In this document: piece by piece, positions 51,585 to 60,599 of the stretch
Layout: each line of letters opens with the position of its first letter
Numbering within the stretch: position 1 is the first letter of the stretch
Source of the DNA: Burkholderia metallica
GTDB lineage: Bacteria > Pseudomonadota > Gammaproteobacteria > Burkholderiales > Burkholderiaceae
Length of the DNA: 64,000 nt
Direction of reading: 5' to 3'
Assembly: GCF_902832845.1 (NCBI RefSeq)
Contig: NZ_CADFDB010000002.1
Location: forward strand, 1 to 64,000
Notes under the pieces: model-generated
The model's input: the letters and a program-made list of their open reading frames with translations, nothing else
Database searches by the model: none
What the model was told of the DNA's origin: nothing
Program-made: the position numbers and the translations under genes

Positions 51585-52714
51585 CGTGCACCTGTTCTGG
51601 AATGGCTGCTGGCTGCGTGCCTGCGGGTGGCCGGCCCGGTTCGGAATAATCGGCGAAAGCCGCGCCGGGGCGACGCACACGCGCATCGATATCCGGATTC
51701 GCCAAACGCCGCGGCAGACGACCGGTTAGCGTAATGGCCGGCATCGCTTGTTCTGATCACTGATCCGGTAAAGACGCACAACGTTGCGGCGTCGCGCGTC
51801 GGAAAGCGCGCGGCTGACGTATATCGATGCGAGCCGAATTGTAGGGGGATATTTCGATTCCCGCCAGACACATGGACTCTATTCACATCATTCCGCTTTT
51901 GTGATTGTTCAGCATGTCTCGCGATTTGTGTTTGCCGCGCGGGACGCCAATTCCTGTCACATTCCGCCATTTACATGCGTGCCCCGGCGTGCAATTGCGC
52001 AGGCCGCCGGCTTTTTCGGTGGAATTTTTTGTCGATATTTATTCTCCATCCGCTTCAGCAAAGTATTTGTCCGTCAGGCAAAACATCCGGATTGATTCCG
52101 GTAACGAGAAAACGTTTGCGAGATGCGTTAATTTAATGCAACTCATTGAATATATTTGATTTTACAATCTATAAAGAATGTCGCCTTCAATAATTTTAGA
52201 TCGTGTCTCATAATTCGTCGGACTTTGAATGCGGGGTTGCACCGAGCAGTGCAGGGCAATACGGAGCGTGACGGACGTTGTGCGAATCGGTTCAGATGCA
52301 TCAATTGATGCGTGATCGACGAGCGCGCCGGCCGTGTGCAAGCGAAACTCCGATTGCCGTGGATGAAATAAAAGAAACGGGGTTGGTCGCGGTCTGCGCG
52401 ACATCCAATCGGGAATGTCCATAACGACGGGTTGAATCTCCGGATTCATCCGAGGGGCGAGTTCGCCCATATAAAACAATATGCATTCCTAATGTGTTGA
52501 CTGAATGAACGGAACGGACCGTCACACGCACGGCAGGCCCGGGCTTTCGGCCGCGCCGTCGCGACGGGCGGGCGATGCGTGTCGCCTGCGACACGCCCGG
52601 CCGGGTGCCGGAGCCGGGTTTCGCAATGAAGCCGTAATCGCAATCGCAACTGAAGTCTTCAATAAAAAAGTCGTTCGTATTCAAACCAAACGCTACAAAA
52701 CGGAGCAGAAGACC
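51585..52714. other. Long AT-rich gap upstream of the trimeric adhesin
   Basis: About 1.1 kb. From 51780 to 52500 the G+C falls sharply, with A/T runs (for example 52010-52060 and 52130-52190). The only frame of note is 52162-52479 on the minus strand (105 codons, MFYMGELAPRMNPEIQPVV start), which could be a small low-G+C gene but has no recognised family or ribosome site. The region probably carries the adhesin promoter and may be of foreign origin. Confidence 0.5.
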
Positions 52715-55700
52715 ATGAAGAGGAAGCAGATTTCGGCGCTGGCCGCCGCGATGTTCACGGGGGCAGGGGTCCTGATCGCGGGCGCCGCGCATGCGGACAA
52801 TTTCGTCGACCGCGGCAACCCGGACAACGCGCTGAGCGGGCAGTGCATCGACGGGACGAACCCGCTGTGCGTCGCGACCCGGAACGGCAGTTACGCGGCG
52901 GTCAGCACGACGAACGTGACGATGGGGACGAACGCCAAAGCCGGCGCCAGCGGCATCGCGATCGGCGACCAGTCGAATGCGGGCAGCAAGAGCGGCACCA
53001 GCAGCGGCGGCTCGATCGCCGTCGGCGTCGGCGCGCAGGCGCTCGCGAACTCGGCCACGGCGATCGGCACGGTAGCCGTCGCGCAAGGCAATACGTCGCT
53101 CGCCGTCGGTCGCCAGTCGGCCGCGGTCGGTGATTTCTCGATGGCGATCGGCAACGTCGCGGATGCGCACGGCACGAGCTCGATCGCGCTCGGTCACTCG
53201 GCACTCGCCAGCGGCGATCGTTCGGTCGCGATCGGCGGCGCGAACCCGACGTCGAGCGACGGCGTATCGAACGGCGCCGCGTACGACGCGGCCACGCAGA
53301 CGCGCGCCGGCGGCACGCAATCGGTGGCGATCGGCGCAGGCGCGCAGACGAACGACAACAACCAGGTGGCGATCGGCTCGGGCAGCGTCGGCGCGAACAA
53401 TGGCGGCACGCCGGTATTCGGCGGCACGGCCGCGCCGGTGGGCGGCGCGGTGTCGTTCGGCGCGATCGGCAAGGAGCGCCAGCTCAAGAACGTCGCGGCG
53501 GGCGCGGCCGATACGGACGCCGTCAACGTCCAGCAGCTGAAGAACGTGAACGGCGCGCTCAGCACGAGCATCGCCACGGTCGACGCGCGCGTGACGTCGG
53601 TCGGCAATTCGCTGTCGACCTCGATCTCGAACGTCGACCAGCGCGTGACCAGCGTGGGCAACAGCCTCAGCACCAGTATCGTGACCGCGACGAAGAACGT
53701 CGTGAAATACACCGACGATTCGCATGCGGCGATCGCGCTCGACGGCAGCAACGGCACGACGATCAACGGCGTCGCGGCCGGCGTGGCGGACACCGACGCG
53801 GTCAACGTCGGCCAGCTGAAGGGCAGCGTTGCGCCGCTGCAATCATCGATCTCGACGGCGGCGTCGAACATCGCGAACCTGCAGACCAGCGTGACCGGCA
53901 TCAACACGTCGCTGAGCACGGCGACCACCAACATCAGCAACCTGCAGGCAGCCGACGCGCGCAACGTGAAGTACGACGGCCAGAGCGGATTCGACTCGGT
54001 GACGTTCGCGGGCACGAACGGCACGACGCTGCACAACGTCGCAGCCGGTGTCGCGAACACCGACGCGGTGAACGTCGGGCAACTGAACGGGGGCCTGTCG
54101 TCGCTGAGCACGAGCGTGACGGACAACATCAACACGACGCTCGGAAACCTGAGCACGTCGATCAACAACCAGATCGGCAACGCGACGAAGAACGCCGTGC
54201 AGTACGACGATGATGCGCACAGCGGCGTGACGCTTGGCGGCAAGGACGCACAATCGCCGGTCGGCCTGCACAACGTGGCGGACGGCGTTGCCGCGAGCGA
54301 TGCAGTGAACGTCGGCCAGCTCGGCAAGGCCACCGACACGTTGAACCAGTCGATCACGAACGTCGGCAACAGCGTGACGACGCTCGGCAACCAGGTGACG
54401 ACGAACACGGGCAACATCGCGGCGCTCCAGCAGGACGCGCTGCTGTGGAACGGCACCCTCGGTGCGTACGATGCGAGCCACGGCGGCAACGGCCCGCAAC
54501 GCATCGGCAACGTCGCGGCCGGCAAGAACGGCACCGACGCGGTCAACGTCGACCAGCTGAACGCGGCGGTTCAGAACGGCACGAGCCAGCTCGATGCGCT
54601 CGCCGTGAAGTACGACGATGCGAACAAGAAGCAGGTGTCGCTCGGCGCGGGCAACGGCGGGAGCCCCGTGCATCTGACCAACGTCGCGGAAGGCAGCGTC
54701 GCGGCCGGCAGCACGGATGCGGTCAACGGCGCGCAACTGCGCCGCGCAATCGACGGCACGGCGGCCGCACTGGGCGGCGGCGCGACGGCGAATCCGGACG
54801 GCTCGATCAATGCGCCGGCCTATAAAGTCGGCGGCGGTTCGTTCAACAACGTCGGGGACGCGCTCACGAACCTCGACGGCCGCGTCGGCAGCAACACGGC
54901 GACGCTCGAGAACCACGAAACGCGCATCGGCAATGCCGAAACGAACATCGCCGGCAACACGGCCGCGATCGCCGGGCTGAAGCAGGACGCGCTGCAGTTC
55001 GACACGACGCTCGGCGCATACAACGCGGCGCGCGGCGGTGCGTCGACGAAGCTGACCAACGTGGCCGACGGCAACGTCGCCGCGGGCAGCACGGATGCAG
55101 TGAACGGCGGCCAGCTGTCGGGCGTGAAATCGTCGCTCGAACAGCAGATCACGCAGGTGTCGAATCAGGCCGGCGAGGCCGTGAAGAACGTCGTCAAGTA
55201 CGACGTCGACGCGAACGGCAACCGACTGAATTCGGTGTCGCTGATCGGCGGCGACACGAACGCGGCCGTCGTGCTGAAGAACGTCGCCGCGGGCACCGAC
55301 GATACGGATGCGGTCAACGTGAAGCAGTTGAAGGGCGTGCAGTCGAGCCTCAACCAGCTCGGCGCGCTCGCGGTGCAGTACGACGACGGCTCGAAGAGCA
55401 CGATCACGCTCGGCGGCGCCGGCGGCACGCGCATCACGAACGTGCAGGCCGGTGCGCTAAGCGCGACCAGCACGGACGCGGTGAACGGCTCGCAGCTCTA
55501 CGCGACCAACCAGCAGGTCGCGAAGAACACGACCGACATCACGAACCTGCAGGGGAATGTGACCGACATCGCGAACGGCAAGACCGGCCTCGTGCAGCAG
55601 CAGGACCCGAACGCTGCGATCACGGTCGGGAAGGACTCGGGAGGCACCAGCGTGAACTTCTCCGGCACGGCGGGCGACCGCGTGCTGACCGGTGTAGCGG

Positions 55701-56329
55701 CGGGCGTGAAGGACAACGACGCAGTCAACATGGGGCAGTTCAACTCGGCGCTGAAGAACGTCGCGGCGAACGACCAGATCCGCGCGGCGGCGACCGATGC
55801 GAACACGACGTGGATCGCGCGCGCCGATGCGGGCGCCATCGGGTCGACGGCCACCGCGACCGGCAAGAATGCGGTGGCGGTCGGCCAGGGCTCCGTCGCC
55901 GATCGCGACAATTCGTTCTCGGTCGGCGCGAAGGGTAGCGAACGCCAGGTCACGAACGTCGCGGCCGGCACCGCACCGACCGACGCGGTGAACGTGCAGC
56001 AACTGAACGACAACCTGTCGGCCGCGACGAATCAGGCGAACGGCTACACCGACCAGCGCATCGGCCAGGTGTACAACTCGTTCAACGACCTGAAGAAAGA
56101 CATGTACGGCGGCGTGGCATCGGCAATGGCGGTGGCCGGCCTGCCGCAGCCGACGGGAGCGGGCCGCTCGATGGTCTCGGCGGCGACGTCGAACTTTCAC
56201 GGCCAGCAGGGTTTCGCGGCCGGGTACTCGTACGTGACGGAAAGCAACCGCTGGGTCGTCAAGGCGTCGGTCACGGGCAACACGCGTTCGGACTTCGGTG
56301 CGGTGGTGGGGGCCGGCTACCAGTTCTGA
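52715..56329 (+). CDS. YadA-like trimeric autotransporter adhesin
   Basis: A 1204-residue trimeric autotransporter (type Vc). The ATG at 52715 starts a signal peptide (MKRKQISALAAAMFTGAGVL, cleavage near AAHADN); the open frame begins at 52505 without support. The head (about residues 60-260) has 14-residue LbR/Hep_Hag-type repeats (AIG.. and SIALGHSAL patterns). The stalk alternates coiled coils with about eleven neck motifs of the form NVAAGxxxTDAVNVxQL. The last 70 residues are the YadA anchor (VASAMAVAGLPQPTGAGRSM onward, ending GAGYQF). It mediates adhesion, autoaggregation or serum resistance at the cell surface. Confidence 0.96.
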   Translation: MKRKQISALAAAMFTGAGVLIAGAAHADNFVDRGNPDNALSGQCIDGTNPLCVATRNGSYAAVSTTNVTMGTNAKAGASGIAIGDQSNAGSKSGTSSGGSIAVGVGAQALANSATAIGTVAVAQGNTSLAVGRQSAAVGDFSMAIGNVADAHGTSSIALGHSALASGDRSVAIGGANPTSSDGVSNGAAYDAATQTRAGGTQSVAIGAGAQTNDNNQVAIGSGSVGANNGGTPVFGGTAAPVGGAVSFGAIGKERQLKNVAAGAADTDAVNVQQLKNVNGALSTSIATVDARVTSVGNSLSTSISNVDQRVTSVGNSLSTSIVTATKNVVKYTDDSHAAIALDGSNGTTINGVAAGVADTDAVNVGQLKGSVAPLQSSISTAASNIANLQTSVTGINTSLSTATTNISNLQAADARNVKYDGQSGFDSVTFAGTNGTTLHNVAAGVANTDAVNVGQLNGGLSSLSTSVTDNINTTLGNLSTSINNQIGNATKNAVQYDDDAHSGVTLGGKDAQSPVGLHNVADGVAASDAVNVGQLGKATDTLNQSITNVGNSVTTLGNQVTTNTGNIAALQQDALLWNGTLGAYDASHGGNGPQRIGNVAAGKNGTDAVNVDQLNAAVQNGTSQLDALAVKYDDANKKQVSLGAGNGGSPVHLTNVAEGSVAAGSTDAVNGAQLRRAIDGTAAALGGGATANPDGSINAPAYKVGGGSFNNVGDALTNLDGRVGSNTATLENHETRIGNAETNIAGNTAAIAGLKQDALQFDTTLGAYNAARGGASTKLTNVADGNVAAGSTDAVNGGQLSGVKSSLEQQITQVSNQAGEAVKNVVKYDVDANGNRLNSVSLIGGDTNAAVVLKNVAAGTDDTDAVNVKQLKGVQSSLNQLGALAVQYDDGSKSTITLGGAGGTRITNVQAGALSATSTDAVNGSQLYATNQQVAKNTTDITNLQGNVTDIANGKTGLVQQQDPNAAITVGKDSGGTSVNFSGTAGDRVLTGVAAGVKDNDAVNMGQFNSALKNVAANDQIRAAATDANTTWIARADAGAIGSTATATGKNAVAVGQGSVADRDNSFSVGAKGSERQVTNVAAGTAPTDAVNVQQLNDNLSAATNQANGYTDQRIGQVYNSFNDLKKDMYGGVASAMAVAGLPQPTGAGRSMVSAATSNFHGQQGFAAGYSYVTESNRWVVKASVTGNTRSDFGAVVGAGYQF

Positions 56330-56751
56330 CGTCGTTCGCGCAGCATCGATCGACCGGTGGTGCCTGGCAGCGGTAGTGCGCCCGGCACCGGCCGGAGATC
56401 CGTGGCCCGGGGTGTGTCCGTCGACCCCGGGCCTTCGCATTGGGTGCGTCGCGAAGATCGACGCGGCTCCGTCGAGCGCGGTGCGCAGTCGGTGCCGCGC
56501 GTCGGACGGTCGGGTCTTGCATCGCCTGTTTCGCCGTGTCGTCGTCGTGCTCGCCATTCCATACCGAATGCGAGTTGCGCAATCCGCGGCGATCACATTT
56601 GCGCCGCGGGCCGCCGTGTCGCACGGGTTCGCGCGCCGTCGAATCGTGCGTCCAATGCGAGTTGTCGAATGCGAGCCCCGGCTCGTATTCTGCATGCGTC
56701 CGGCGGTACGGCGCGGGGCCGCCGCCGATCAACCCATGACAGAGACGCGCA
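56330..56751. other. Intergenic region after the adhesin
   Basis: About 420 bp containing a strong hairpin (56404-56433, listed separately) and otherwise no recognised element before the VOC gene. Confidence 0.5.
56404..56433 (+). terminator. Hairpin downstream of the adhesin gene
   Basis: A perfect 10-bp stem (GGCCCGGGGT pairing with ACCCCGGGCC) with a 10-base loop, 75 bp after the adhesin stop. There is no long T-run (TTCGCATT follows), so termination may be only partly intrinsic. Confidence 0.6.
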
Positions 56752-57159
56752 ATGACTGCCAACACGCAAACCATGAAACTCAATCACCTGAGCTTTCCGT
56801 CGGCCGACACGCTGGCGACGGCCCGATTCTTCGAGCGGTATCTCGGCTTCACGATCGCCGGAAACTGGGACCAATCCTGGATTCTCAAACGTGCAGGCTT
56901 CGACGTGGTGATCGATCACGCCGGCGACGAAGTGCCCGCATGGCCGACGAATTTCCACGTCGGGTTCGAACTGCCGAGCCTCGATGCCGTTCGCGCGTTG
57001 TTCGAGCGCTTCAAGGGCGACGGCGTCGAGATGGTCACGAATGTCTTCAACAACGGGCGCGGTTCGCGTTTCTTCTGCCGCGCGCCGGGCGGCGTGATGT
57101 TCGAGCTGAACACGCGCGCGGATGCCGCGCCGGAATATCGCGGCACGTTCGACGACTGA
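56752..57159 (+). CDS. VOC-family (glyoxalase/bleomycin resistance-like) protein
   Basis: A 135-residue vicinal-oxygen-chelate protein with two beta-alpha-beta-beta-beta units. The first is MKLNHLSFPSADTLATARFF with a possible metal His. The second contains NFHVGFELPSLDAVRALFER, and the C-terminal GGVMFELNTRAD has the Glu ligand position. An internal ATG at 56773 (MKLNHL) is an equally possible start. Function could be glyoxalase-like, dioxygenase-like or antibiotic binding. Confidence 0.87.
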   Translation: MTANTQTMKLNHLSFPSADTLATARFFERYLGFTIAGNWDQSWILKRAGFDVVIDHAGDEVPAWPTNFHVGFELPSLDAVRALFERFKGDGVEMVTNVFNNGRGSRFFCRAPGGVMFELNTRADAAPEYRGTFDD

Positions 57160-57181
57160 CCCGATACCCGTCGCGACGCAT

Positions 57182-57712
57182 TCAGCCGCCGGCGCGGGTC
57201 AGCATGTCGATGACCGCGCGGGTGCGTGACGGGTGGGTGATTTCGATCCAGTGCAGATGCGCGTATTTCGGGTCGTCGCGCAGGCTCGCGAATTTGACGC
57301 GATTCTTCGCGAACGTGGTGAACGACCAAAGCAGCACGGACTCACGGGAGAATGCCATGCGCAGCGACTCGCGGTTTCCGTGCGAGAGCTCGGTGCGCAT
57401 CAGCCCGCGGCTCAACGTGCGCCAGAGCACCCGGGAGAACACCGTTCGACGTCCGAAGTTGAGCCAGATCACGTGCGTGGCGCTCGACCAGAGCACGTCG
57501 CGCACGACGCTGTAGTTGCCGTCGGCGACCCACCGGTCGCCGGCCGTCGCGGCTCGCACCGCGCGCTCGAACTGTTCCGGCGGCACCGCAGTCCAGTCGG
57601 GGCCCCAGTAGAGCCGATCCAGTTCGATGTACGGGCAGCCGGCGGCTGCCGCCAGTGCGCTGGAAAAAGTGGATTTTCCCGCGCCGCTGGTTCCAACGAC
57701 GACGAAGCGCAT
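57182..57712 (-). CDS. P-loop kinase-like protein (adenylate-kinase/topology-modulation family)
   Basis: A 176-residue P-loop protein starting MRFVVVGTSGAGKSTFSSAL (Walker A GTSGAGKS). It has the family pattern IELDRLYWGPDWTAVPPEQF followed by DGNYSVVRD and a HVIWLNFGRR strand. This matches proteins annotated as DNA topology modulation FlaR-like or AAA/adenylate-kinase-like small-molecule kinases; the substrate is unknown. ATG 57712 directly gives the P-loop strand. It is convergent with the VOC gene (22 bp) and diverges from the metallopeptidase. Confidence 0.85.
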   Translation of the reverse strand: MRFVVVGTSGAGKSTFSSALAAAAGCPYIELDRLYWGPDWTAVPPEQFERAVRAATAGDRWVADGNYSVVRDVLWSSATHVIWLNFGRRTVFSRVLWRTLSRGLMRTELSHGNRESLRMAFSRESVLLWSFTTFAKNRVKFASLRDDPKYAHLHWIEITHPSRTRAVIDMLTRAGG

Positions 57713-58344
57713 GGGGCTGCCCGCGGTTGAATGACGAAGCCGCGTATTGTGCCTGATGCATCGATGCCGCGCAGCGTTTTCGGTCCAACATTCCGACTGC
57801 GGTAGCGGCGTTGCATGCAGGTGCCGGACGATGCGTCGCACGCGTCGAATGAAAGATTCGTAGAAAGCGTTTTCTCGCGCGTCGGGCGCCATGCTTTTAC
57901 TACGAAGTCAAAGGTTCCGTCATTTAAATCCCGAAGGGATGCGGTATTGAAAAGCTGCGTTGAGTCGCGCGGAACGGCAACAATCAAAATCAATATTTAA
58001 TAACGCAAGTAGTATCCGGCGCTTCGCCGCCGCATTACGTCGTCCGCCCCGATGAAACCGCGCCACGCGTTGAGAGCCAAGCCGCGCGGGGTTCTCCGTA
58101 CACATTTCACCGCTGCAATAGTGTCGATACCGTCGTCGCGACCGACGAGATCATTGCAAATTCCTCACCAAATCATGACTCGATTCACATCGGCGACAGT
58201 TAAAATTAATCTGTCAGAAAATATCTTGTAATAATTGAATTGACCTTCTAGCATCCCTCTGCTGTTCGTGACATGTGTTGGATAAACGTCTTTCCTCCTT
58301 GATGCATTCCTCGCACATCACCCATTCATAATCCGGGGGATTAC
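57713..58344. promoter_or_regulatory. AT-rich region upstream of the M4 metallopeptidase
   Basis: About 630 bp; from 57880 to 58300 it is clearly AT-rich for this genome, without a convincing gene. The long leader suggests complex control of the secreted protease (quorum sensing controls such proteases in related species), but I could not identify a specific lux-box-like element. Confidence 0.45.
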
Positions 58345-60042
58345 ATGAAGAAACTGTCTCGTCTGCTGTACATCACCGCGATTACCGTCGCGAGTCTCAG
58401 TGCTTTTGCGCAGGCCGGCGACCCGTCGGCCACGGTCGACAAGGCGCTGCAACTGATCCAGCAGAACCCGTCCGCCTTCAGTCTCGCCGGAGACGGCGCA
58501 GCACGCACGCTGAAATTCGCAGGGCCGCTGGCGAGTGCGCCGACGGACAGCGATCAGTTCCAGGTACGCGACGTGATCGTCGATCCCGACGGCACCGAGC
58601 ACGTGCGTTTCGATCGCTTCCACGCGGGCCTGCTCGTGATCGGCGGCGACGTCGTCGTCCATTCGAGCAACGGGCAGTTGAAGCAGGCGAGCGTGACCCA
58701 GCTTGCGCCGATCCGTCTCGCCGGCACGATCGGCAAGGTCGGCAACCGGTCCGTGGTGCGCAATGCGCCCGACATCGGCGCCGACAGGGTCCGGCGTATC
58801 GCGGCCGCGCGTTTCGGCTCGGACGTGCGCCGTGTCGATGACGCGGAACTCGTCGTGTTCGCGCGCGACGTCACGCCGACGCTGGCCTACGCGGTGCGCG
58901 TCTACGGCAAGGCGACCGACACGCACGGCGAAGCGGTGCTGTACTACGTCGACGCGCGCACCGGCACCGTGCTCGACGCGCAGGACCTGATCAAGACCGC
59001 CGCGGCGACGGGCACCGGCCGCTCGCTGTACTACGGCAACCTGACGCTCACCACGGACCAGACGGGCACGAATGCATACCGGATGCTCGATCCGAGCCGC
59101 GGCTCCGGCTCGGTCTACGACGGCCGCGGCCTGACCTCGGACGACGTCGAACGGGCGACCGACCTGCCGATCTTCACGAGCAGCACGAACGTGTGGGGCA
59201 ACAATACGACCACCGACCGCCAGACCGTCGCCGCGGACATCGATTATGGTCTCGCGCTTACTTGGGACTACTACAAGACTACGCACGGGCGCAACGGCAT
59301 CTTCAACGACGGCCGCGGCGTGAAGAGCTATGCGCACGTCGTATTCGATACCGGCAGCGGCACGACCGGCGCGAATGCGGCCTGGCTGTCGTCGCGCGTG
59401 ATGGTGTACGGCGACGGCCAGCCCGGCACCAGTCTGCCGAAACCGGTCGTTTCGGTCGACGTCGCCGGACACGAGATGAGCCACGGCGTGACCGAGGCCA
59501 CCGCGAACCTGGACTATTCGGGCGACGCGGGCGGCCTGAACGAGTCGACGTCCGACATTTTCGGCACGCTCGTGAAGTATTACGCCAACAACCCGAACGA
59601 TCCCGGCAACTACGTGATCGGCGCGCGCGTGGTGAGCGGCGGCCTGCGCAAGATGTACAAGCAGGATCTCGACGGCCGGTCGTTCAGCTGTTACCCGTCC
59701 GGCGGCTTCTCGTGGTCGAATCCGCGCCATGATCCGCATTTCACGTCGGGCGTCGGCAACCGCCTGTTCTACCTGCTGGCCGAAGGCCCGACGGTGCCGT
59801 CGACCGATACGGGGCTCACGAAAGCGCAACTGGTCTGCAACGGCGACACGACCTTCAGCGGCCTGGGCCGCGAGAAGGCCGGCAAGATCTGGTACCGGAC
59901 GCTGACCGTGTATCTGAACGCCAACTCCAGCTATCCGAACGCACGTCGCGCATCGATCCAGGCGGCGAAGGACCTTTACGGCGCGAACTCGACGGAAAGC
60001 GCTACCGTCGCGCGTGCATGGAGTGCGGTCGGGGTGAACTGA
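58345..60042 (+). CDS. Secreted M4 (thermolysin-like) metallopeptidase, ZmpA/ZmpB type
   Basis: A 565-residue preproprotease. A signal peptide (MKKLSRLLYITAITVASLSA) is followed by an FTP/PepSY-type propeptide (about residues 25-205). The mature enzyme probably begins near TAAATGTGRSLYYGNL. The zinc site is HEMSH in DVAGHEMSHGVTEATAN, with the third ligand Glu in GGLNESTSDIFG. The transition-state His is in NPRHDPHFTSGVGN. Length and architecture match the extracellular zinc proteases ZmpA/ZmpB of the B. cepacia complex, which cleave host proteins; I cannot tell which one. A strong hairpin follows about 110 bp downstream. Confidence 0.93.
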   Translation: MKKLSRLLYITAITVASLSAFAQAGDPSATVDKALQLIQQNPSAFSLAGDGAARTLKFAGPLASAPTDSDQFQVRDVIVDPDGTEHVRFDRFHAGLLVIGGDVVVHSSNGQLKQASVTQLAPIRLAGTIGKVGNRSVVRNAPDIGADRVRRIAAARFGSDVRRVDDAELVVFARDVTPTLAYAVRVYGKATDTHGEAVLYYVDARTGTVLDAQDLIKTAAATGTGRSLYYGNLTLTTDQTGTNAYRMLDPSRGSGSVYDGRGLTSDDVERATDLPIFTSSTNVWGNNTTTDRQTVAADIDYGLALTWDYYKTTHGRNGIFNDGRGVKSYAHVVFDTGSGTTGANAAWLSSRVMVYGDGQPGTSLPKPVVSVDVAGHEMSHGVTEATANLDYSGDAGGLNESTSDIFGTLVKYYANNPNDPGNYVIGARVVSGGLRKMYKQDLDGRSFSCYPSGGFSWSNPRHDPHFTSGVGNRLFYLLAEGPTVPSTDTGLTKAQLVCNGDTTFSGLGREKAGKIWYRTLTVYLNANSSYPNARRASIQAAKDLYGANSTESATVARAWSAVGVN

Positions 60043-60599
60043 CCGCGTCTGTGCCGGTAGGTTGAACGCCTGAAGCGCGTGTGGCGCCGCGCCTGCATCG
60101 GAGCAATGCGGGGGCCACGCGACACACGCGGGCGAACGGCGGACGGAGGGGGATCGACGGCCTGCGATTGCAGGGCGTCGATCTTTGCACATTTGGCTTT
60201 CGTCGCATCTGCCGTCTGTCCGGCTGAGATCGTCACGATTGGCCATCCGTTGCGACACGCGCCGAGCGCGTTCTCGGGCTAGCCGTGTCAGCCGGATGAG
60301 CGCGGGCGACGCGGCTGCCTGCCGCGATAGCAGCGGCCGTGATGGCGTCTGCCGCCACATCGAGATACGGAATGGTTGTACCGGCCGCCTACCGCAACCT
60401 GACGCGCGTGTCGTTCCGGCATTGCTCTCGAAAAAATATCTTCCGTGCAATCGTTTGCGCGCAGCCGCCCGGCGTTCAGTTTGTTCATCCGCTGCCGATA
60501 TCTCGAAGGCGCTCCCGAACGACGCGGCATCGCCCCTGCCTCCGCGCTGCGTTCAGGACCGCCATCAACCCATGCGACGGAAAGGGAAGTAAGGCTTTG
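60043..60599. other. Intergenic region
   Basis: About 560 bp. It contains a terminator-like hairpin (60152-60183) and otherwise short noise frames. The next gene's frame is open back to 60339 but its homology begins at 60600. Confidence 0.45.
60152..60183 (+). terminator. Terminator-like hairpin downstream of the metallopeptidase
   Basis: An extended hairpin: GATCGACG pairs with CGTCGATC, one G-G mismatch, then CCTGC pairs with GCAGG around a 4-base GATT loop, followed by TTTGCACATTT. Its position after the metallopeptidase suits a terminator. Confidence 0.65.

Noticed and set aside
53500-56000. Repeated DNA within the adhesin as a mobile or genomic repeat
   Set aside because: The repeats are degenerate protein-level neck and stalk motifs of a trimeric autotransporter, fully explained by the coding sequence.
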